Shown here one piece after another: positions 44,169 through 52,917 of a DNA stretch of 64,000 bases (position 1 is its first letter; each line of letters opens with the position of its first letter). The stretch covers positions 3,124,501-3,188,500 of the forward strand of contig NZ_SLYP02000001.1 in NCBI RefSeq assembly GCF_004341505.2, read 5' to 3'. A model generated the notes under the pieces. That model saw only the letters and a program-made list of their open reading frames with translations. It was not told where the DNA came from and did not search any database. The position numbers and the translations under genes were made by a program. This DNA is from Sphingomonas sp. JUb134 (GTDB lineage Bacteria; Pseudomonadota; Alphaproteobacteria; Sphingomonadales; Sphingomonadaceae).

Positions 44169-45701
44169 ATGTCACGCGTGCAACAGTGCGCCGATAGCCC
44201 GCTGAGGGTCGTCATCGTCGGGGGAGGGACAGCGGGCTTGATGACGGCCGCGGCGCTGACCGCCCTTGCCGGACGAACTTGTGCGGTCACCCTCATAGAA
44301 GCAGCCGACATCCCGATCATCGGAGTCGGCGAGGCGACGCTGCCGCACCTGCGCGCCTTCGTCGCCCGCCTCGGGATCGACGAGACCGCGTTCATGGCGG
44401 CGACCTCCGCGACCTTCAAGCTGGGAATACGGTTCAGCGGCTTCGGCGCGCGCGACAGCGACTACTTCCACCCGTTCGGCGACTACGGTCCGGATTTCGG
44501 CCGCGCCGAGTTCCACCACTACTGGCTCCGCCGTCATGCCGCGGGCGATGCCGCACCGCTCGGCGACTACGGGATCGCGGACATGGCTGCGGCCGCGAAC
44601 CGATTCGCGCGGCCGGAGGACATGCAGTGGTCGGGGGAACACGATACCGCCGGCCTCCCATACGGCTACGCCTACCAGTTCGACGCGACGCGCTTCGCGC
44701 CGTTCCTGCGCGACTGGACGTGCGCGCGCGGCGCGCAGCGACGCGAGGCTCAGGTCACCCGTGTCGTCCGTTCGTCCGAGAACGGCCGGGTCCTGGCGCT
44801 GGAGATCGCGGACGGGCAGCGCGTGAGCGGAGACCTGTTCATCGACTGCTCGGGCTTCCGCGCGATCCTGAGGGACGAGGACCTGTGGGAGGATTGGTCG
44901 CACTGGCTGCCCTGCGACCGGGCGGTCGCCGTGCCGTGCACGGCCGCCGGCGCGACGATCGAGCCCTACACCCGGGCGAAGGCGATGGACGCGGGCGGCT
45001 GGCGCTGGCGCATCCCGCTCCAGCACCGGGTCGGCAACGGCTACGTCTATCCCAGCGCCTTCGTCGGAGACGATCATGCCCAGGACACGCTGCTGGCCGC
45101 GCTGGAGGGAGCCCCGCTCGCCGATCCACGCGTGCTGCGCTTCCGCGCCGGGCGGCAACGGCGCGCGTGGGCCCACAACGTGGTGGCGATCGGCCTCGCA
45201 GCCGGCTTCCTGGAGCCGCTGGAGTCCACCAGCATCCATCTCGTGCAGGCCGCGATCACGCACCTGATCGAGCATTTTCCCGACGCGCAGGGCTGCGACG
45301 CCGATCGCGACGGCTTCAACCGCGCGATGGACGCCGAGCACGACCGCATCCGCGACTTCCTGATCCTCCACTATCACGCGACGATCCGCGACGACGCGCC
45401 GTTCTGGACCCACGTGCGCACGATGGCCGTGCCCGACACGCTGGCCGCGACGCTGGAACTCTGGCGGGAGACGGCGCAGGTCGCGCGCTACGGCTTCGGC
45501 CTGTTCAAGCCGCCGAGCTGGGTGGCGGTACTGATCGGGCAGGGCATGATCCCGCGGCGCTGGGACCAGCGTGCCGATGCCGCCCCTGCCGACATGCTGG
45601 CGCGCGAGCTGGCCGGCCTGCGCGCGTCGATCGCCGACCGGGTCGCCGCGCTTCCAAACCACAGCGCGACCCTCGCCCGTGTCGCCGCGTCGTCGGCATG
45701 A
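44169..45701 (+). CDS. Flavin-dependent tryptophan-halogenase family protein 1
   Basis: The 510-residue protein starts at MSRVQQCADSPLRVVIVGGG, the FAD-binding GxGxxG. The catalytic Lys is K84 in SATFKLGIRFSG, aligned with Lys79 of PrnA. The diagnostic WxWxIP is GGWRWRIPLQHRVGNGYVY, and GLAAGFLEPLESTSIHLVQA is the family's C-terminal FAD block. Members halogenate tryptophan or other aromatics with FADH2, oxygen and halide; relatives found beside TonB receptors often accept indoles and prefer bromide. All catalytic motifs are present. It is first in an operon of three and overlaps the next gene by ATGA. Confidence 0.92.
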   Translation: MSRVQQCADSPLRVVIVGGGTAGLMTAAALTALAGRTCAVTLIEAADIPIIGVGEATLPHLRAFVARLGIDETAFMAATSATFKLGIRFSGFGARDSDYFHPFGDYGPDFGRAEFHHYWLRRHAAGDAAPLGDYGIADMAAAANRFARPEDMQWSGEHDTAGLPYGYAYQFDATRFAPFLRDWTCARGAQRREAQVTRVVRSSENGRVLALEIADGQRVSGDLFIDCSGFRAILRDEDLWEDWSHWLPCDRAVAVPCTAAGATIEPYTRAKAMDAGGWRWRIPLQHRVGNGYVYPSAFVGDDHAQDTLLAALEGAPLADPRVLRFRAGRQRRAWAHNVVAIGLAAGFLEPLESTSIHLVQAAITHLIEHFPDAQGCDADRDGFNRAMDAEHDRIRDFLILHYHATIRDDAPFWTHVRTMAVPDTLAATLELWRETAQVARYGFGLFKPPSWVAVLIGQGMIPRRWDQRADAAPADMLARELAGLRASIADRVAALPNHSATLARVAASSA

Positions 45702-47140
45702 CGGCGACCGGCGTGAACCGCGCGCCCGCGCTGCGGTCGGTCGTGGTGGTCGGCCACGGCGTGGTGGCGCGGACGGCGGCGCTGGCGCTCGCCCGCGGGA
45801 CGCCCGGTGCGAGCGTGACGCTGGTTCCCGCCCCGATCGCGCCGGGCGCGTTGGCGGACTGGTTCCCCACCCTGCTCGCCTCCGGCCGCGACGCACCGCA
45901 ACTCTGGGGAACGACGGGCGACGCGCTGCTGCGCGCGGGCGTGGCCACGCCTCGGCTGGCGGCCGCCTTCGACGCGTGGCCGCGCAACGGACGCTGGCTC
46001 CATCCCGAGGGGTCGCCGACGCGGATGGCGGGTCCGGGTGCGACGCATGCGCGCTGGATGAACGCCGAGCCGCACGCCGACGTGCCGACGTTCGAGGCGA
46101 TGTTCCCCGCGACGGCGATGCTCGACGCCGGGACCTTCGCGATCGAACCATCCGCGCCGCTCGCGGAGGCCGATCACGCGCTCTGCCTCGATCCGCGGCG
46201 GCTGGTCGAATGGCTGTCGCCGAGACTGCGCGCGGCCGGCGTCGTCACCGCGTCCGCCCCCTTCGCTCGCGTCACGCTCGACGGACGTGGCCGCGTTGAC
46301 GCCATCCAGCTGCACGACGGCTGTGCGATAACGGGGGACCTGATCGTCGACGCGAGCGGTCCCCCCGCCCTGATCGCAGGCGCTTCGCGGACCGACTGGC
46401 TCGACTGGAGCGATCCGCTGCCCGAGGACCGGATGCTGATCGCCGCCGCGACCGACCAGACGCCGTCCATGGTGGATCGCTACCGCCTGCTGCCCTTCGG
46501 CTGGGATGCGAGCTGGCCCTTCCCCGTGCGCCCGCTCCGCGCGGTCGCGTACCGCGGCGGATCCTGCACGGACGACGACGCACGCGCCGCTCTGGGTGCC
46601 GATCTCGACAGTGGCGCGATCCCCATCGCGCCGGGGCGACGCGCCGAGGCGTGGCGCGGCAACTGCGTCGCGATCGGAGAGGCGTCGGTGCAGCCCGGCC
46701 CGCTGAGGCTCGCGGGCTTCACCCTCGCGCAGGCGCAGCTGTCGCTGCTGCTCGACCTGCTGCCCGCGCGCGACATGCCACGCTCGATCGTGACGGCTTA
46801 CAACGTGCGCGCCGCCGCCCGCGCCGATCGACTGCGCGACTGGCTGGCGGCGCATCGCTGCGAAGGTGCGGGTGCCACGCCGAACGACCTGCCCGCGCTC
46901 GCCGCCACCCTGACGCGCTTCCGCCGCAACGGCGGTCTGCCGCACTTCGACGAGGAGACGGCGTCCGAAGCGGCATGGCATGCGGTGCTGATCGGTCAGG
47001 GCGTACGCGCCGCCCGCGCCGTTCCGCCGGTGATCGGCGACGATACACGCCTCTTCGCCATGGCGGCACGCGCCGCGGCAGCGCGGATGGTCGAAGCCGC
47101 CGGCGCCCTGCCGTCCCTGTCCGAGCTACGGAACCGATGA
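45698..47140 (+). CDS. Degenerate tryptophan-halogenase homologue
   Basis: The 480-residue protein aligns with its neighbours in overall plan but has lost the signature residues. The FAD loop is VVVVGHGVVARTAALAL, with an altered third position. No TFKLG catalytic Lys motif and no WxWxIP are present, although AWRGNCVAIGEASVQPGPLR keeps the C-terminal shape. FAD contact residues are partly retained (LIVDASGPPALIAGA). It is therefore unlikely to be a halogenase and may be a regulatory or structural partner, or a diverged oxidoreductase. The reading frame is intact and coupled by ATGA on both sides, which argues for selection rather than decay. Confidence 0.75.
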   Translation: MTATGVNRAPALRSVVVVGHGVVARTAALALARGTPGASVTLVPAPIAPGALADWFPTLLASGRDAPQLWGTTGDALLRAGVATPRLAAAFDAWPRNGRWLHPEGSPTRMAGPGATHARWMNAEPHADVPTFEAMFPATAMLDAGTFAIEPSAPLAEADHALCLDPRRLVEWLSPRLRAAGVVTASAPFARVTLDGRGRVDAIQLHDGCAITGDLIVDASGPPALIAGASRTDWLDWSDPLPEDRMLIAAATDQTPSMVDRYRLLPFGWDASWPFPVRPLRAVAYRGGSCTDDDARAALGADLDSGAIPIAPGRRAEAWRGNCVAIGEASVQPGPLRLAGFTLAQAQLSLLLDLLPARDMPRSIVTAYNVRAAARADRLRDWLAAHRCEGAGATPNDLPALAATLTRFRRNGGLPHFDEETASEAAWHAVLIGQGVRAARAVPPVIGDDTRLFAMAARAAAARMVEAAGALPSLSELRNR

Positions 47141-48627
47141 CCATGGACGCACAAGGGGACGCCGCGGCCGCCATCGAGCACGTGGTGATCGTCGGCGGCG
47201 GAACCGCGGGCTGGATGGCGGCCGCGGCGGCGGCGCGGTTCCTGAACGACGGACGCCGCCGAATAACGCTTGTCGAGTCGAACGCCATCGGGACCGTCGG
47301 CGTCGGAGAGGCGACCATTCCTCCGATCCTCACGTTCAACCGTCGGCTCGGCATCGACGAGGCCGAGTTCCTGCGCGAGACCGGCGGCACCTTCAAGCTG
47401 GGGATCGAGTTCGTCGGCTGGCGGGACGGCAAGGACCGCTACTTCCATCCGTTCGGCACCCATGGTCGGCCGATCGAGGGACTGGCGTTCCATCAGATCT
47501 GGCTGAAGTTCCGCGACGCCGCGGGCGTGGGACGTCTCGACGACTATTCGCTGCCCACGCTGGCGGCCGCGGCGGAGCGTTTCGCGCATCCGGTAGCGGA
47601 CGAACGCTCGCCCCTGTCCGGGCTCGCCTACGCCTACCACTTCGACGCCGGGCGCTACGCCGCCTTGCTGCGCCGGCATGCCGAAGCCGGCGGCGTTCAC
47701 CGGATCGAAGGACGGATCACCCGGGTCGAGCGCGATCCGTCCGGAAGCGCGGTCGCGGCGGTGGTACTGAGCGACAGTCGCCGCGTCGCCGGTGACCTCT
47801 TCATCGACTGCTCGGGATTTCGCAGCCTGCTGCTGGGAGATGCGATGGAGACTCCGTTCGAGAGCTGGGCCCACTGGCTGCCGTGCGACCGGGCGATCGC
47901 CGTACCCGGCGGCGCGCTGAGGCCGCGCCCGCTCGCGACCCGTGCGACCGCCCATGACGCAGGGTGGCGGTGGCGCATCCCGCTACAGCACCGTACTGGA
48001 AACGGCATCGTCTATGCTAGCGCGTTCCTGTCGGACGATGCCGCCGAGCGGCAGTTGATAGACGCGCTCGATACGTCGGCGATGGGCGAGCCGCGCCCGT
48101 TGCGCTTCACGGCGGGGCGGCGGGTACAGCAGTGGACAGGCAACGTTGTCGCGCTCGGTCTGGCCGGCGGCTTCCTGGAACCGCTCGAGTCGACAAGCAT
48201 CCACCTCATCCAGGAAGGTATATCGAAGCTGTTCGCGCTATTCCCCGACCGTGGCGACTGCTCTGTCGAGCGCGTGACCTTCAACCGCTTCATGGCGGCG
48301 AGCTACGAAGCGGTGCGCGACTTCATCATCCTCCATTACCATGCCAACGCGCGAACGGGCGAGTTCTGGCGTCATCTGCGCGAGATGCCGGTGCCGGACA
48401 CCCTGGCGGAGAAGATCGCCCTCTTCCGCCGCAAGGGTCGCGTGTTCCGGTACGACGACGAGCTGTTCGCCGTTCCAAGCTGGGTCTCGGTTATGCTCGG
48501 CCAGGGCATCGTTCCCGTCGGCTACGATCCGCTGGTCGATGCGCTGGATGAGCGCCGCACAACTGACGCCCTGGTCATGATGCGACAGGTCAATGAAGCC
48601 GCCGTCGCGCAGATGAGGGTCGCCTAA
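47137..48627 (+). CDS. Flavin-dependent tryptophan-halogenase family protein 2
   Basis: The 496-residue protein has the full motif set: VVIVGGGTAGWMAAAAAARF (FAD), VGVGEATIPPILTFNRRLGI, K87 in GGTFKLGIEFVGW, DAGWRWRIPLQHRTGNG (WxWxIP) and GLAGGFLEPLESTSIHLIQE. It is clearly similar to protein 1 but not a recent duplicate. A flavin reductase is not in the window and must come from elsewhere. It ends the operon; 163 bp later the IS66 element begins. Substrate is unknown. Confidence 0.92.
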   Translation: MTMDAQGDAAAAIEHVVIVGGGTAGWMAAAAAARFLNDGRRRITLVESNAIGTVGVGEATIPPILTFNRRLGIDEAEFLRETGGTFKLGIEFVGWRDGKDRYFHPFGTHGRPIEGLAFHQIWLKFRDAAGVGRLDDYSLPTLAAAAERFAHPVADERSPLSGLAYAYHFDAGRYAALLRRHAEAGGVHRIEGRITRVERDPSGSAVAAVVLSDSRRVAGDLFIDCSGFRSLLLGDAMETPFESWAHWLPCDRAIAVPGGALRPRPLATRATAHDAGWRWRIPLQHRTGNGIVYASAFLSDDAAERQLIDALDTSAMGEPRPLRFTAGRRVQQWTGNVVALGLAGGFLEPLESTSIHLIQEGISKLFALFPDRGDCSVERVTFNRFMAASYEAVRDFIILHYHANARTGEFWRHLREMPVPDTLAEKIALFRRKGRVFRYDDELFAVPSWVSVMLGQGIVPVGYDPLVDALDERRTTDALVMMRQVNEAAVAQMRVA

Positions 48628-48790
48628 TCTAGTTCACTGATTAAGCGCCTGCGCTCAGTCGCTGCTGTCCACGGGAATGGGCATAAGACCTTGCCTGCCC
48701 GCACGGCGCTAATCACCGAGGTCATGTGCATTTCGCGTAACACTAAGAGCCTTGCGCCTCATACATCTGAGACATGGAGGGTCTATGCGG
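48628..48790. other. 163-bp gap between the halogenase operon and IS66
   Basis: No gene is seen. No strong hairpin terminator follows the last halogenase gene. Confidence 0.4.
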
Positions 48791-48840
48791 GTAAGCGTGG
48801 CCTGCGGGCCGCCTTGCCCGTTTTGCCGTAGCTGGGATGT

Positions 48841-49245
48841 TTGTCGCCTTTGACGAGGGCGATAGCGGTGCGGGAAGTTTTCGGGTCCGTGGAGGTGGTC
48901 GGCCGGGTGTCGGGCCGGCGGAGTTGGTCGGACGAGGAGAAGCTGGAGATCCTGGCCGAGGCGTTCCGGCCTGGCGTCCGGGTTCGCGATGTTCTTGAGC
49001 GGCGCGAGATATCGAGCGGGCTGGTGTATACGTGGCGCAAGCAGGCGCGGCTGGGCAAGCTGGGCGGCATAGCGCCCGCGCTGCCAACATTCGCCGAGGT
49101 GTGTGTGGCTGAGGTTCCTGCACCACAGCCGGCGACATCCACGCCCGGCCTCATCTGCATCGAATTGGCGGGTGGCGTGCGGGTGAGCGTGGACGGCTCG
49201 GTGGACGCCGGCGCGCTGGCGCGGGTGCTGTCGGTGCTGAGGTGA
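48841..49245 (+). CDS. tnpA: IS66 accessory protein TnpA
   Basis: The 134-residue protein contains a helix-turn-helix typical of IS66 TnpA: RRSWSDEEKLEILAEAFRPG, VRDVLERREISSGLVYTWRK. The TTG at 48841 is open, but a GTG near 48868 (VREVFGSVEVV) is another possible start. TnpA is required with TnpB and TnpC for IS66 transposition. The stop overlaps the tnpB start by GTGA. Confidence 0.88.
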   Translation: MSPLTRAIAVREVFGSVEVVGRVSGRRSWSDEEKLEILAEAFRPGVRVRDVLERREISSGLVYTWRKQARLGKLGGIAPALPTFAEVCVAEVPAPQPATSTPGLICIELAGGVRVSVDGSVDAGALARVLSVLR

Positions 49246-49589
49246 GTCCGACGCCGTTGCCGACGCGAGTGTTCCTGGCCTGCGGCGTGACCGACATGCG
49301 CAAGGGCTTCGATGGGCTGGCGGTGCTGGTCCAGCAGGTGCTGCGCGAGGATCCGCATTCCGGCGCGCTGTTCGCGTTCCGGGGCAAACGCGGTCATCTG
49401 GTCAAGCTGCTGTGGTTCGATGGCCAGGGGCTGTGCCTGTTCTCGAAGCGGCTGGACCGGGGCCGCTTCGTCTGGCCGGTGACCGCGACCGGCGCGGTGA
49501 CGCTGACGCCGGCGCAGCTGTCGATGCTGCTGGAGGGCATCGACTGGCGCCGGCCCGAGCGCACGTTCGTGCCGACACTGGCGGGCTGA
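49242..49589 (+). CDS. tnpB: IS66 accessory protein TnpB
   Basis: This 115-residue protein matches the IS66 Orf2 family: VFLACGVTDMRKGFDGLAVL, GALFAFRGKRGHLVKLLWFD and a WPVTATGAVTLTPAQLSMLL end. It starts with GTG overlapping the tnpA stop. Its exact role is unclear, but it is essential for transposition in studied members. It appears intact and is absent from copy 1. Confidence 0.92.
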   Translation: MSPTPLPTRVFLACGVTDMRKGFDGLAVLVQQVLREDPHSGALFAFRGKRGHLVKLLWFDGQGLCLFSKRLDRGRFVWPVTATGAVTLTPAQLSMLLEGIDWRRPERTFVPTLAG

Positions 49590-49650
49590 AAACGGCGGTT
49601 TCGCGTGGCTTTTGCTCGCCCGTCGGCATGCGATCTGCTATGCAATCCTG

Positions 49651-51195
49651 GTGTCGGAAGCGCCCGTTTCCTCAGCTGATGTCATCGCGCGGATCGCCGC
49701 GCTGGAGGCTTCGCTCGCCCGGGCCAATGCCGCGCTCGTCGCCCGCGACCTGCTCATCGACACCCTGCGCGGGCAGATTGCCTGGCTGCGGCGGATGCAG
49801 TTCGGCGCCTCATCCGAGAAGCTGGGCCGCGAGGTCGAGCAGCTCGAACTGGCACTGGAAGAGCTGGAAACCGAGCGCGATGTTTCCGCAGTCGAGACTG
49901 CGGCACCCGAAGTAGCGCCGCGACCGGCACCGGTCCGCAGCCTGCCGGACCACTTGCCGCGCGAGGAAGTAGTCCATGAGCCGGCATCTGGTGCCTGCAC
50001 CTGCCCGGACTGTGGCGGCATGTTGCGTCGCTTGGGCGTGGATACGCACGAGATGCTCGACGTCATGCCGGTCCACTGGCGGGTCGTGCGCAACGTTCGC
50101 CCCAAATATAGCTGCCGGGCTTGCGAGAAAATCGTGCAGGCACCCGCGCCGGTCAGCGCCGTGGCGCGGGGCAAGGCGACCTTCGCCACGCTGGCGCATG
50201 TCGTCGTTTCCAAGTTCGACCACCATCTGCCGCTCTATCGTCAGGCCGAGATGATGGCGGCGCAGGGCCTCGACATCGACCGCTCCACCCTTGCCGGCTG
50301 GACCGGGCAGGCCGCAGTCCTGCTCGACCCGGTCGTCAGCCGTATCCGTGATGCTGTCTTGACCGCAGACAAGATCCATGCGGACGACACGCCGGTGCCG
50401 GTGCTCGACCCGGGCCGAGGCAAGACCGCGACCGGGCGGCTGTGGGTATACGCGGCCGATGACCGCGCGTCCGGCAGCACGGCGCCGCCCGCGACCTGGT
50501 ATCGCTTCACACCCGACCGGACCGCCGCGCACCCGCAGACGCATCTCGCCGGCTTCCGCGGCTTCCTCCAGGCCGATGCCTATGCCGGTTATGACGGGCT
50601 GTACCGCAGCGGTGTCACCGAGGTAGCGTGCTGGGCGCATTACCGGCGCAAGGTGTTCGACCTGCACGAGCGCATCCCCACGCCGCTGACCACCGACATC
50701 CTCCAGCGCTTCGGCGCGCTCTATGCCGTCGAAGCCGAGGTGCGCGACCAGCCACCGGATGTCCGGCACCGAGTGCGACAGGACCGAACCAAGCCGTTGG
50801 TCGGCGCCTTGCGCGAGGTGCTCGACGCTGCCCTTCGTCGCCTGTCGCCCAAGTCCGATATGGCCAAGGCCATCGCCTATGGCACCAAACGCTGGCCGGC
50901 ACTGTGCCGCTTCCTCGACGACGGCCGCCTGGAGATCGACAACAACATCGCCGAGCGTGCCCTGCGCGGCGTCGCCGTTGGTCGCCGCAACTGGCTGTTC
51001 GCCGGCTCCAGGGCGGGCGGCGAGCGTGCCGCCGCGATCTACACCGTCATCCAGACCTGCAAGGCCAACAGCGTTGACCCGCAGGCGTACATCGCCGACG
51101 TCATCGCCAGGGTCGCCGACGACTGGCCCGCCAGCCGCTGGGACGAGCTCATGCCGTGGAACTGGGCTCGCGAACCTGCCAGGCTGGCGGCATGA
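49651..51195 (+). CDS. tnpC: IS66 transposase TnpC
   Basis: The DDE transposase has about 514 residues from the GTG at 49651 (VSEAPVSSADVIARIAALEA); a TTG at 49612 is also open. Parts are a leucine-rich coiled coil (EQLELALEELE), a zinc ribbon (CTCPDCGGML and SCRACEKIV), and the catalytic core with ADKIHADDTPVPVLDPG, LQADAYAGYDGLY and DNNIAERALRGVAVGRRNW. It appears intact. The stop overlaps the start of the pRiA4b ORF-3 gene by ATGA. Confidence 0.93.
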   Translation: MSEAPVSSADVIARIAALEASLARANAALVARDLLIDTLRGQIAWLRRMQFGASSEKLGREVEQLELALEELETERDVSAVETAAPEVAPRPAPVRSLPDHLPREEVVHEPASGACTCPDCGGMLRRLGVDTHEMLDVMPVHWRVVRNVRPKYSCRACEKIVQAPAPVSAVARGKATFATLAHVVVSKFDHHLPLYRQAEMMAAQGLDIDRSTLAGWTGQAAVLLDPVVSRIRDAVLTADKIHADDTPVPVLDPGRGKTATGRLWVYAADDRASGSTAPPATWYRFTPDRTAAHPQTHLAGFRGFLQADAYAGYDGLYRSGVTEVACWAHYRRKVFDLHERIPTPLTTDILQRFGALYAVEAEVRDQPPDVRHRVRQDRTKPLVGALREVLDAALRRLSPKSDMAKAIAYGTKRWPALCRFLDDGRLEIDNNIAERALRGVAVGRRNWLFAGSRAGGERAAAIYTVIQTCKANSVDPQAYIADVIARVADDWPASRWDELMPWNWAREPARLAA

Positions 51196-51794
51196 GCGCC
51201 GAAACCGTTGCCCGCCTGCACCTCGTCCTGGACAACATCGAACCCGCCATCTGGCGCCGGGTCGACGTGCCGGTCACCGCCAGCCTCAAGATGCTCCACG
51301 ATGTCGTCCAGGCTGCGATGGGCTGGGAGAACTGTCATCTCTGGCACTTCGAGGCCGGCGACCACCGCTACGGCGTGCCGGACCCGATGTGGTCGGAAAG
51401 CGGCATGGCGGCCGCCAAGAACGTGAAGCTCGCCGCCCTCCTCGACCGGGGCATGAAAGAACTCGTCTACACCTACGACATGGGCGACGACTGGCGGCAC
51501 ACCATCACCGTGGAAACGGTCGGCCCCGGCGAGCCTGACGTCAAATACCCGCGCTTCGTCGCCGGCGAACGGCGCTGTCCACCCGAGGATGTCGGTGGCT
51601 TGCCCGGATACGAGATGTTCCTCGACGCCATGGGCGACCCCACTCACGAGGAACACGACCGACTGCGCAACTGGTATGGCGGCCCTTACAACCCTGACGA
51701 CATCGACGAACGCTTCACCCGGCGCGCCGTCGCCGCCATCGCCATCCGCCGCCATGCTGGCAAGCTCGCCTACCAGAAGAGCCGGCCGCAATAA
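51192..51794 (+). CDS. pRiA4b ORF-3 family protein (IS66 passenger, copy 2)
   Basis: This 200-residue protein appears identical to the one encoded at 9838-10440. It lies between the tnpC stop and the right terminal repeat, so it is part of the mobile unit. Tryptophan- and acid-rich stretches (MGWENCHLWHFEAGDHRYG and YDMGDDWRHTITVETVGPG) define the family. Its conservation in two copies and its coupling to tnpC suggest it is retained for a purpose, which is unknown. Confidence 0.87.
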   Translation: MSAETVARLHLVLDNIEPAIWRRVDVPVTASLKMLHDVVQAAMGWENCHLWHFEAGDHRYGVPDPMWSESGMAAAKNVKLAALLDRGMKELVYTYDMGDDWRHTITVETVGPGEPDVKYPRFVAGERRCPPEDVGGLPGYEMFLDAMGDPTHEEHDRLRNWYGGPYNPDDIDERFTRRAVAAIAIRRHAGKLAYQKSRPQ

Positions 51795-51820
51795 CAAGGC
51801 GGCCTACCGGCCACGCTTAC

Positions 51821-52248
51821 TGATGACAAACCGGTTAGACCGGGGATCGAACAAGCCCAGGGGAGCAGAGCGCTTCGAGCGCGATGACGTGATTAGGGAT
51901 CCGATCCGCGGACTTCATCAGGGCCAGCAGCCATGCGGTGCTGCACGAACAGGCCGAACACATGGATGCACCCGACCGGTGCTCATCGCCGCACGAAAGC
52001 TCTTGCACCGCAGGGGTCGTCCACACATGGCTCAACGGCCACATCATTGCACAGCTACGCTGGTGCAGGGGCCGTCCAACCCATCACGTCAAACGCCGCA
52101 AAGTTCCTGCACGCGCAGAGCCATGATCATCGGTTGATTTCTGACCTGAATCAACGTTCGGATCCTCTTTCCAGCATGTCGGATACTTATCTATTTGCTC
52201 AACGTGATCTTCGACCACACACTCGTGGGTGGACCCTTTTCGGGCAGG
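51821..52248. other. 428-bp gap between IS66 and the truncated unknown gene
   Basis: No supported gene is present; short open frames on both strands lack family features. The base composition is less GC-biased than the surroundings, especially from 52120 to 52240, which suggests imported or decayed DNA. Confidence 0.4.
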
Positions 52249-52788
52249 CTAGAATGAGGCCGCGAACAGGTCGGGATCTTGGTCCGGCCTGAGGCTCAGC
52301 GCGACGCTTCTGGGGCCGAGGGTGGTCAGCACCTCTAAAGTCTCGGTTCGCGTGATCCGGGACATCAGCCAGCGGCGGCGCCACGCCGCCGCGATTGTCC
52401 CGGCGGGGGCGGGCTCCGCGATTGGCGCCTCCAGCCCGAGCAAGCTGCTGCGGGAGCCATAACCAAGCTCGCAGGCGTAGAAGAGCCGGGGCATGTTGTG
52501 GTGCAGGACGCTGTCGCTGTCGATGCCGAGCGCATCCAACCCTTCCCTGATTTGCCTAAGCCTCGGGCTCGTGCCCTCCCCAAAACGGTTGTTAACGCGC
52601 CTGGAAGTATGGACCGTCTCGGCCATGCGCTGGAGCGCTTGGGCCGTGTCTTGGCCGAGATGAAGGGTGCCGAAGCCGCCGGTCCTACTTCGGCCAACCG
52701 AGTCCCAGCTTAGGTCGTCCGCAAGACCCTCATGCTCGGTCGCCTTTAATTTGAGGCGGTTGTATTGGCTCGAGCCCGCTCCGTAGAG
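52249..52788 (-). pseudogene. C-terminal fragment of an unknown protein, cut by IS21
   Basis: About 180 codons remain, starting inside or just before the IS21 end at 52789 and ending at the TAG at 52249. The sequence is protein-like (SRRVNNRFGEGTSPRLRQIR, LHHNMPRLFYACELGYGSRS, LTTLGPRSVALSLRPDQDPD), but I do not recognise the family. No membrane segment, signal peptide or nucleotide-binding loop is seen. The N-terminus has been lost to the IS21 insertion, so function cannot be inferred. It may be part of a former mobile or defence module. Confidence 0.55.
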
Positions 52789-52855
52789 TGTCAACGGCGG
52801 AGCAAAACCAGGCCAGCGGGGCGGAGTAAAAGCAGGCCACTTGAGGCGCGCGCTG

Positions 52856-52897
52856 ACGATATGAAAAGGGCCCCGATCGGGGCCCTTTTCATATCGT
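52856..52897. terminator. 42-bp perfect palindrome inside IS21 copy 2
   Basis: It is identical to the palindrome at 14637-14678, with A4/T4-flanked GC arms, placed between istB and the terminal repeats. Confidence 0.7.
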
Positions 52898-52917
52898 TGC
52901 CGTCCTCGGCCTGATGG

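Larger units (their letters stand above)
48791..51820 (+). mobile_element. IS66-family element, copy 2, complete (3030 bp)
   Basis: Terminal inverted repeats are GTAAGCGTGGCCTGCGGGCC at 48791 and, reversed from 51820, GTAAGCGTGGCCGGTAGGCC, both followed by GCCTTG. The element carries tnpA, tnpB, tnpC and a pRiA4b ORF-3 gene. The flanking 8-mers (CTATGCGG and TGATGACA) do not match, so no target duplication is present and a later rearrangement is likely. The right 1651 bp occur inverted at 9812-11462. Confidence 0.93.

Noticed and set aside
9812..51820. Composite transposon bounded by IS66 copies
   Set aside because: Copy 1 has lost tnpA, tnpB and its outer end, so it cannot form a working composite with copy 2, and no target duplication is seen.
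51826..51840. ACAAACCGGTTAGAC as a second LacI-type operator
   Set aside because: It contains AACCGGTT but lies just outside the IS66 end with no gene to control; probably chance.
51821..52248. Small genes on either strand in the gap after IS66
   Set aside because: Short open frames have no homologous look, no ribosome-binding site and irregular composition.
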